Of a DNA stretch of 5,793 bases, positions 1 through 3,321 are shown piece by piece. Location of the stretch: the NCBI GenBank assembly GCA_021163015.1, contig JAGGXO010000031.1, positions 1-5,793 of the forward strand, given 5' to 3'. Numbering within the stretch: position 1 is the stretch's first letter; every line of letters begins with the position of its first letter. The notes beneath the pieces were generated by a model. That model was not told where the DNA came from. It was given only the letters and a program-made list of their open reading frames with translations, and made no database searches. A program made the position numbers and the translations under genes. The DNA is from Candidatus Bipolaricaulota bacterium. GTDB taxonomy: Bacteria > Bipolaricaulota > Bipolaricaulia > UBA7950 > UBA9294.

Positions 1-62
1 GCAATCATCAACAGGTAGTACAGCCCTCTACTTCGCAGCAGTTTCTTAACGGTTCTCTTCAT
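1..62 (-). CDS. N-terminus of a truncated gene, possibly a sugar-type ABC transporter permease
   Basis: An ATG at 62 on the minus strand opens a reading frame that leaves the window after 20 codons. It is preceded by a strong Shine-Dalgarno sequence GGGAGG (75-70) with a 7-nt spacer. The visible peptide begins MKRTVKKLLRSRG and continues LYYLLMI. A short, basic, amphipathic start followed directly by a hydrophobic run is what one sees at the cytoplasmic N-terminus of polytopic membrane proteins. The pattern (basic residues, then R-x-x-x-YLL) resembles the start of carbohydrate ABC permeases of the LplB/UgpA type. That assignment is inference from 20 residues only; another membrane protein would fit. 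The gene start itself is better supported than the product. It lies downstream of a structured stretch that may be its 5' leader. Confidence 0.45.
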   Translation of the reverse strand, partial: MKRTVKKLLRSRGLYYLLMI

Positions 63-305
63 CGCATTTCCTCCCTTGAAGATATATCTTTGTACAGCAG
101 GCAGCTTGGAAGCTGCCACCACTCAACTTGTGGCAGTAACCCCACCAGGGTTACTTCCTCCCAACATGGTAGGCGGACAGCGCTACGCTGTTGTCTGCCC
201 AGAATTGCTTCTGGCTTTCACCTCCTTGCAGCAGATTCCCGGAGCATCCTCGCACTTCGCTACATCCAACAACCGCCTCGAATGTACCGAGCGAGGAAGA
301 ACATT
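63..305 (-). promoter_or_regulatory. Candidate structured 5' leader RNA (riboswitch- or attenuator-like)
   Basis: This stretch of about 240 bases has no convincing gene on either strand. It holds a run of inverted repeats. Reading along the minus strand: CCTCG/CGAGG (296-292 with 280-276); CCAGAA/TTCTGG closed by a GCAA tetraloop (214-199), a GNRA loop only on the minus strand; a bulged stem with GGCAGAC paired to GTCCGCC around an inner AGCG/CGCT (199-172); an 8-bp stem of AGTAACCC/GGGTTACT type (155-135); CTGCCAC/GTGGCAG (136-113); and GGCAGCTT/AAGCTGCC (117-100). The last two stems share bases 113-117, so they cannot form together, as in switching leaders. The series ends about 25 bases before the ribosome-binding site of the gene starting at 62. 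I do not recognise it as a known riboswitch, tRNA, tmRNA, SRP RNA or RNase P RNA. The leader role is inferred. Confidence 0.4.
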
Positions 306-311
306 ACCAAC

Positions 312-339
312 AATCTATCTTACATCAGAGAAAAGACAA
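312..339 (-). promoter_or_regulatory. Candidate promoter for the structured leader and downstream gene
   Basis: On the minus strand, TTGTCT (339-334) and TAGATT (317-312) are separated by 16 bp. Each matches the sigma-70 consensus at four of six positions. It lies just beyond the stop codon of the HU-like gene and would start a transcript near 305 that covers all the hairpins down to the gene starting at 62. No clear terminator is visible between the HU-like gene and this point, so read-through is an alternative. Confidence 0.3.
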
Positions 340-346
340 TGGCAGA

Positions 347-799
347 TCAAGCAACACTATCATTAGGAACAAATGTCCATGTTGCTCGAACTGCCAATTC
401 TGGAGACTTGCCGTTCTTTTGATCAATGCATTGCCTCGATCGATCTAGTCTAGCACCAGCGTGTTCCTGAACAAGTCTTGTCTCTTGATCTTGAAGCCAG
501 ATCCTTCTTTTGCCACCTTCAGGTTCTTCGTAACAATGTTTTCTTGGATTCTTCCCTGGTTTGAAGACTGGTACGACGTTCTTCGGAACCGTGATTCGCT
601 TCTGTGTCAGAGGGTTAAGCCTCTTCGATTCCCTGCCCACACGAGCCTCAACTTTGCCAAAACCGTTCAACAGGACGTCCTCGTTGGATGCCCTATACTC
701 AGGGATTAGGTCGATTACCGCATTCAACGCCATGCGAGCATCCTTCTTTGATAGGCCAGTCTCTGTCGAAAGCTTGTCCGTGAACTCTCCCTTGTTCAC
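347..799 (-). CDS. HU/IHF-family DNA-binding protein, C-terminus possibly frameshifted
   Basis: This is a histone-like DNA-bending protein of the HU family, which acts as a dimer on the nucleoid. The first 83 residues match the family: a start like VNKGEFTDKL, the helix motif LSKKDARMALNAV (16-28), GFGKVEAR (46-53), the NP of the beta-arm tip (R-L-N-P-L-T, 60-65) and the signature VFKPGK (78-83). The GTG start at 799 is chosen because GGGAG (811-807) sits 7 nt upstream. A longer frame opening at 862 begins inside the -35 box and would include the promoter. HU normally ends about ten residues after FKPGK, but this frame runs on to 150 residues with an atypical tail. A one-base shift near FKPG gives a more HU-like, lysine/AAG-rich tail ending at a TAG at 447-445 (about 117 residues). 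A real C-terminal extension remains possible. The family call is secure; the C-terminus is not. Confidence 0.85.
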   Translation of the reverse strand: MNKGEFTDKLSTETGLSKKDARMALNAVIDLIPEYRASNEDVLLNGFGKVEARVGRESKRLNPLTQKRITVPKNVVPVFKPGKNPRKHCYEEPEGGKRRIWLQDQETRLVQEHAGARLDRSRQCIDQKNGKSPELAVRATWTFVPNDSVA

Positions 800-833
800 C
801 TTATCACTCCCTCTCTTTGGGAGAATGCCAAGC

Positions 834-862
834 ATTATAGGCAGGTAGGGCAAGACTGTCAA
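834..862 (-). promoter_or_regulatory. Perfect consensus sigma-70 promoter of the HU-like gene
   Basis: The minus strand shows TTGACA (862-857), a 17-bp spacer and TATAAT (839-834), an exact match to the vegetative consensus in both boxes and spacing. Transcription would begin near 827, giving a leader of about 28 nt that contains the GGGAG ribosome-binding site before the GTG at 799. This fits high, constitutive expression of an abundant nucleoid protein. Confidence 0.9.
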
Positions 863-951
863 GAAAAGAAGGGCATTACAGCGATCTGGTGGCGGGTGAT
901 ATCATGAGGATCTGAAAGACTTTGTCGCATGAAGACAGGGATTGCAGCGAT

Positions 952-980
952 TTGACTTCCCTCTGTTTCCAGAGTAAAGT
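952..980 (+). promoter_or_regulatory. Promoter of the rpsF-ssb-rpsR operon
   Basis: TTGACT (952-957) and TAAAGT (975-980) are separated by exactly 17 bp, matching five of six and four of six consensus positions. The predicted start, about 987, leaves a short leader of roughly 25 nt before the GTG of rpsF at 1012, with AGGTG (1002-1006) as ribosome-binding site. It diverges from the HU-like gene's promoter, whose -35 lies 90 bp away. Confidence 0.7.
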
Positions 981-1011
981 TTACGCCGGATATCGATAGT
1001 GAGGTGTAGGA

Positions 1012-1299
1012 GTGAAAGAATACGAAATTGTTTATGTGTTGCGTCCTGATCTGTCCGACGAAGACCGCACCAAGAAAGTGGACCGTATTCACAACTTGAT
1101 TACTGACAATGGTGGCCAGGTGGACAAGGTGGATGATTGGGGGAAGAGAGTGCTCGCGTACGAGATCAAGCACTATACAGATGGGTATTATGGCCTTAGT
1201 CTGTTCCAGATGCCCCCGCAAGCAGTCAACAAGGTCAGTGAGCGGCTGAATATCGATGAGGAGATCCTCCGTTACCAGATCGTCGCCACCAGGAAGTAG
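1012..1299 (+). CDS. rpsF: Small-subunit ribosomal protein bS6
   Basis: Ribosomal protein S6 binds 16S rRNA in the central domain of the 30S platform, next to S18. The 95-residue product has the usual length and family pattern: YEIVYVLRPDLSDED at the first strand and turn, then VDDWGKRVLAYEIKHYTDGYY (about 40-60), the conserved W-G-x-R-x-L-A-Y-x-I core, and a final strand ending RYQIVATRK. There is no long glutamate tail of the enterobacterial kind. The GTG at 1012 is the start because it gives the canonical N-terminus and follows AGGTG at 5 nt. It heads the classical rpsF-ssb-rpsR operon; ssb follows after 12 bp and its ribosome-binding site overlaps the TAG stop. S6 and S18 bind rRNA together, which explains their joint expression. 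Confidence 0.97.
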   Translation: MKEYEIVYVLRPDLSDEDRTKKVDRIHNLITDNGGQVDKVDDWGKRVLAYEIKHYTDGYYGLSLFQMPPQAVNKVSERLNIDEEILRYQIVATRK

Positions 1300-1311
1300 G
1301 GAGATAGAAGC

Positions 1312-1722
1312 ATGTCTGCAAGCCTCAACAAGGTAATCATGATCGGAAATCTGACCGCAGATCCGGAATTGCAGTACACCTCTGGTGGCACGGCTCGCAC
1401 GAAGTTTAGCATCGCGATCAACCGTCAATTCAAGGATAAGTCTGGGCAACTGCAGGAGGACGTGACTTTTGTGCCAATTGTTGCTTGGGGATCGCAGGCG
1501 GAGAACTGTGCCAACTACCTGAGCAAAGGCCGGTCGGTAGCCATAGAGGGCAGATTGCGCATCAGCTCCTTTGAAACTCAAGACGGCGAGAAGAAGAAGA
1601 TGGTCGAGGTGGTTGCGCAAAATGTGCAGTTCCTGGGAGGTGCTCGGTCATCGGACAACGCCGGCACCATTCCGGCAAAGGATGAGCGACCAGCCAGCGG
1701 AGATGAGGAGGTTCCTTTCTAA
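1312..1722 (+). CDS. ssb: Single-stranded DNA-binding protein
   Basis: SSB coats single-stranded DNA during replication, repair and recombination, normally as a tetramer. The 136-residue product has the OB-fold (about residues 1-110), with the family's opening LNKVIMIGNLTADPEL, the T-x-F-S-I-A strand (about 30-35), VAWGSQAENCANYLSKGRSVAIEGRL and a strand ending VVAQNVQFLGG. A short polar linker follows, then the conserved acidic tip DEEVPF (131-136), the docking site for SSB partner proteins. The linker is only about 20 residues, shorter than in Escherichia coli. The start follows AGGGAG (1298-1303). The gene sits between rpsF and rpsR, its usual place in bacteria. The codons of its acidic tip double as the Shine-Dalgarno sequence for rpsR. 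Confidence 0.97.
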   Translation: MSASLNKVIMIGNLTADPELQYTSGGTARTKFSIAINRQFKDKSGQLQEDVTFVPIVAWGSQAENCANYLSKGRSVAIEGRLRISSFETQDGEKKKMVEVVAQNVQFLGGARSSDNAGTIPAKDERPASGDEEVPF

Positions 1723-1725
1723 GCT

Positions 1726-1977
1726 ATGTTCTACAAACGAAAACACGTGTGTCGAGTCTGTGAGCGAGAGATCGTCCTCGACTACAAGAAACCAGAAGAG
1801 CTGAAGCAGTACATGAATCGCTTGGGAAAAATCCTTCCCAAACGGGCGACGCGCCTGTGCACCAAGCATCAGCGGCAGGTAGCGCTTGAGATCAATCGAG
1901 CACGCAAGTTGGCCCTATTGCCATATGTTGGTGAAGCGAAGATGATCCCCGATGCACGACCGCGCAGAAGGAGATAG
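1726..1977 (+). CDS. rpsR: Small-subunit ribosomal protein bS18
   Basis: S18 is the 30S platform protein that pairs with S6 on 16S rRNA. The 83-residue product is of normal length and carries the signature KILPKRATRLCTKHQRQV (about 35-52), followed by the RARKLALLPY helix end and a basic tail ARPRRRR. It has a C-x-x-C pair near the N-terminus (HVCRVC, residues 8-12) and a later C-x-x-H (LCTKH). This is the arrangement expected of a metal-binding S18 variant; the E. coli form lacks these cysteines. Zinc binding is inference. The gene begins 3 bp after the ssb stop. Its likely ribosome-binding site GAGGAGG (1705-1711) lies inside the ssb 3' end with a rather long spacer of 14 nt, suggesting translational coupling. 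An intrinsic terminator closes the operon 57 bp downstream. Confidence 0.97.
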   Translation: MFYKRKHVCRVCEREIVLDYKKPEELKQYMNRLGKILPKRATRLCTKHQRQVALEINRARKLALLPYVGEAKMIPDARPRRRR

Positions 1978-2033
1978 CCGCTGCAGACAAGATAGCTGAG
2001 TGGCTTATGGCTCAGGTCTCTTTGAGTGACAAA

Positions 2034-2065
2034 CCCTCCCATGCACAATCGGGAGGGACTTTTTC
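2034..2065 (+). terminator. Intrinsic terminator of the rpsF-ssb-rpsR operon
   Basis: A perfect 7-bp G/C-rich stem, CCCTCCC (2034-2040) with GGGAGGG (2051-2057), encloses a 10-base loop and is followed by a run of T (2060-2064). This is a textbook rho-independent terminator for the plus strand. A weaker hairpin, CTGAG (1996-2000) with CTCAG (2011-2015), lies between it and the rpsR stop. The rest of the gap up to 2140 shows only the short self-complementary CCCGCGCGGG (2118-2127). Confidence 0.88.
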
Positions 2066-2143
2066 TGCCATCCAAGCACGAAGCAACGTCCTATTGCGGC
2101 TTGAGCTCGGGAGTGGGCCCGCGCGGGAGAAATAGCTGAGATA

Positions 2144-2175
2144 CTTCGCTTCATCACGGCGAAGCTTGCTAGAAT
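2144..2175 (+). promoter_or_regulatory. Extended -10 promoter with an overlapping inverted repeat, leading to a leaderless start
   Basis: TG-C-TAGAAT (2167-2175) is a good extended -10 box. A -35 at normal spacing (about 2147-2152) is poor. The ATG of the next gene begins 7 bases after the -10 box, where transcription itself should start, and no Shine-Dalgarno precedes it, so the mRNA is probably leaderless. An inverted repeat CTTCGC (2144-2149)/GCGAAG (2159-2164), with a 9-base centre, covers the -35 and spacer region and is a plausible repressor or activator site. The promoter and operator readings are inferred from sequence alone. Confidence 0.5.
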
Positions 2176-2181
2176 AGAGCC

Positions 2182-3321
2182 ATGTCTGAAATAACAGCGG
2201 TGATCATGGACGCCCCGCTTGGTAGCAGCGCGGGCGAGATTCTGGTCAAGACAGCACGAACGGCATCGTCGCTTGACCTTGCCAGCGTCCTGTGCGCAGC
2301 CGGGGTTGAAAAGATCATCCTTGTCACCGAGGAAGCCTCTCTGGGCGAGGAGATGGCGAGCTGCGGTGTGTCATTGAGTGTGAAGCGTGGGTCATCACCG
2401 TTTCACTTCGGCAACGTGCTGAAGGACATAATTCGCGAGCAAGAGATAGACTCCCTTCTCTACTTCGGTAGTGGATCTGGAGGTCTCCTCGACGTCGCGA
2501 GGGCGCGATCTCTTGTCAATTTCGCGAAATGCTCTCTTGCAGGTGCTGCCTTCAACAACTTCTACGGCTGCGACTACGCTGCCGTTGCGCGCGCACAAGA
2601 TCTATTATCGATCGATCTCCCCTCTCTCGATAACTCGCTTGGGTTTGCCCTCTCCGATGCCGGGATAGCGTGTTACTCCCTGTCGCGCGAGCTAGAAACG
2701 CAGTTCGACATCGATACCCCAACTGATGTTCTTCTACTCACCGCAACGAAACTGGGTGGAGAGAAGATGCGTGAGTTCACGCGCACCATCACATACAAGC
2801 ATCAGGGAGTCTCCGATATTCTTCCGCTTCTGCGCATGCGCGATGCACAGGTTATGATCATCGGCCGCGTAAACCCGATTACCTGGGCGCACTTCGAACA
2901 AGAAGTCGCATGTCGTACAGTTGTCCTTAGTGAAGGGCGGGGGATGAAGAGCTATCCTACAGACAGAGAGATCATGATTGGCAAGCTAGTAGAAAAGGGG
3001 ACAGGCTACTTTTTCAAGAAGCTGGAGAACGCTTCTGATGGAGCGATCATCGACACGCGCCCGCTCCTTGCGCAGGGCAGATACCTTCCGCCGGCTAGCG
3101 ATCGTTTCGCGAGTGACCTTCTAGAGCATTGGGCGATCAGTGATCCTCTCTGGCGTGACTTCACCCTCGCGGCAGGTGAGGCGAGGATTCCTGTGATCCT
3201 TGGTGGACACTCGCTTGTGAGCGGTGGGTTATACGTTCTTTCGCGCGAGGGTTGGAAAGATCACAATCTTCGTCGTAGACTTCACCCCGATACGATCGAC
3301 TGGCAAAAGGAGCGAACATGA
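2182..3321 (+). CDS. Uncharacterised protein with nucleotidyltransferase-like (MobA/CofC-like) N-terminal half
   Basis: I cannot name this 379-residue protein. The N-terminal half (about 1-190) alternates strands and helices: VEKIILVTEE (42-51), a loop LLYFGSGSGGLLD (92-104), an NNFYGCDYAAV stretch (125-135), a conserved-looking LPSLDNSLGFALSDAG (146-161) and FDIDTPTDVLLL (175-186). The last motif is what closes the nucleotide-sugar/MobA/CofC glycosyltransferase-A fold, where an acidic D-x-D-x-P-x-D segment lies near the end. The usual N-terminal nucleotide loop (G-x-S-x-R-M-G) is absent, so activity as a nucleotidyltransferase is doubtful. The second half (about 195-379) carries IIDTRPLL (289-296), FASDLL (309-314) and a glycine-rich VILGGHSLVSGGLYVLSREGW (338-358), which I cannot assign to a family. 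No signal peptide or membrane span is seen, so it is likely cytosolic. Its stop overlaps the next start as ATGA (3318-3321), which implies translational coupling with the SHMT-GcvT gene and a role tied to folate/glycine metabolism. Start choice: no alternative upstream start is visible. Confidence 0.85.
   Translation: MSEITAVIMDAPLGSSAGEILVKTARTASSLDLASVLCAAGVEKIILVTEEASLGEEMASCGVSLSVKRGSSPFHFGNVLKDIIREQEIDSLLYFGSGSGGLLDVARARSLVNFAKCSLAGAAFNNFYGCDYAAVARAQDLLSIDLPSLDNSLGFALSDAGIACYSLSRELETQFDIDTPTDVLLLTATKLGGEKMREFTRTITYKHQGVSDILPLLRMRDAQVMIIGRVNPITWAHFEQEVACRTVVLSEGRGMKSYPTDREIMIGKLVEKGTGYFFKKLENASDGAIIDTRPLLAQGRYLPPASDRFASDLLEHWAISDPLWRDFTLAAGEARIPVILGGHSLVSGGLYVLSREGWKDHNLRRRLHPDTIDWQKERT
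3306..3312 (+). promoter_or_regulatory. Shine-Dalgarno sequence of the SHMT-GcvT fusion gene
   Basis: AAAGGAG lies inside the last codons of the upstream gene, 5 nt before the ATG at 3318. It fixes that ATG as the start and, with the 4-bp ATGA overlap, points to coupled translation of the two genes. Confidence 0.8.

Noticed and set aside
63..305. tRNA, tmRNA, RNase P RNA, T-box or a known riboswitch in the hairpin-rich region
   Set aside because: I looked for their conserved cores (T-loop, GAGGAAAGTCC, the T-box GGGTGG motif, cobalamin, FMN, TPP, SAM and glycine signatures) and found none that fit.
424..433. Palindrome CAATGCATTG downstream of the shifted HU stop as a terminator
   Set aside because: The stem is short, has no hairpin loop and is not followed by a T run on the minus strand.
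76..448. Several open frames of 85-110 codons on the plus strand
   Set aside because: They overlap one another across the hairpin-rich stretch, lack ribosome-binding sites and give compositions unlike real proteins.
800..862. Longer N-terminus for the HU-like protein starting at 862
   Set aside because: That start codon is part of the perfect -35 box TTGACA and the added residues would cover the -10 box and leader; the GTG at 799 has a proper Shine-Dalgarno and matches the family's N-terminus.
859..1620. A 253-codon open frame on the minus strand
   Set aside because: It lies antisense across rpsF and ssb, both secure genes, and its product has no recognisable motif; it mirrors the codon pattern of the real genes.
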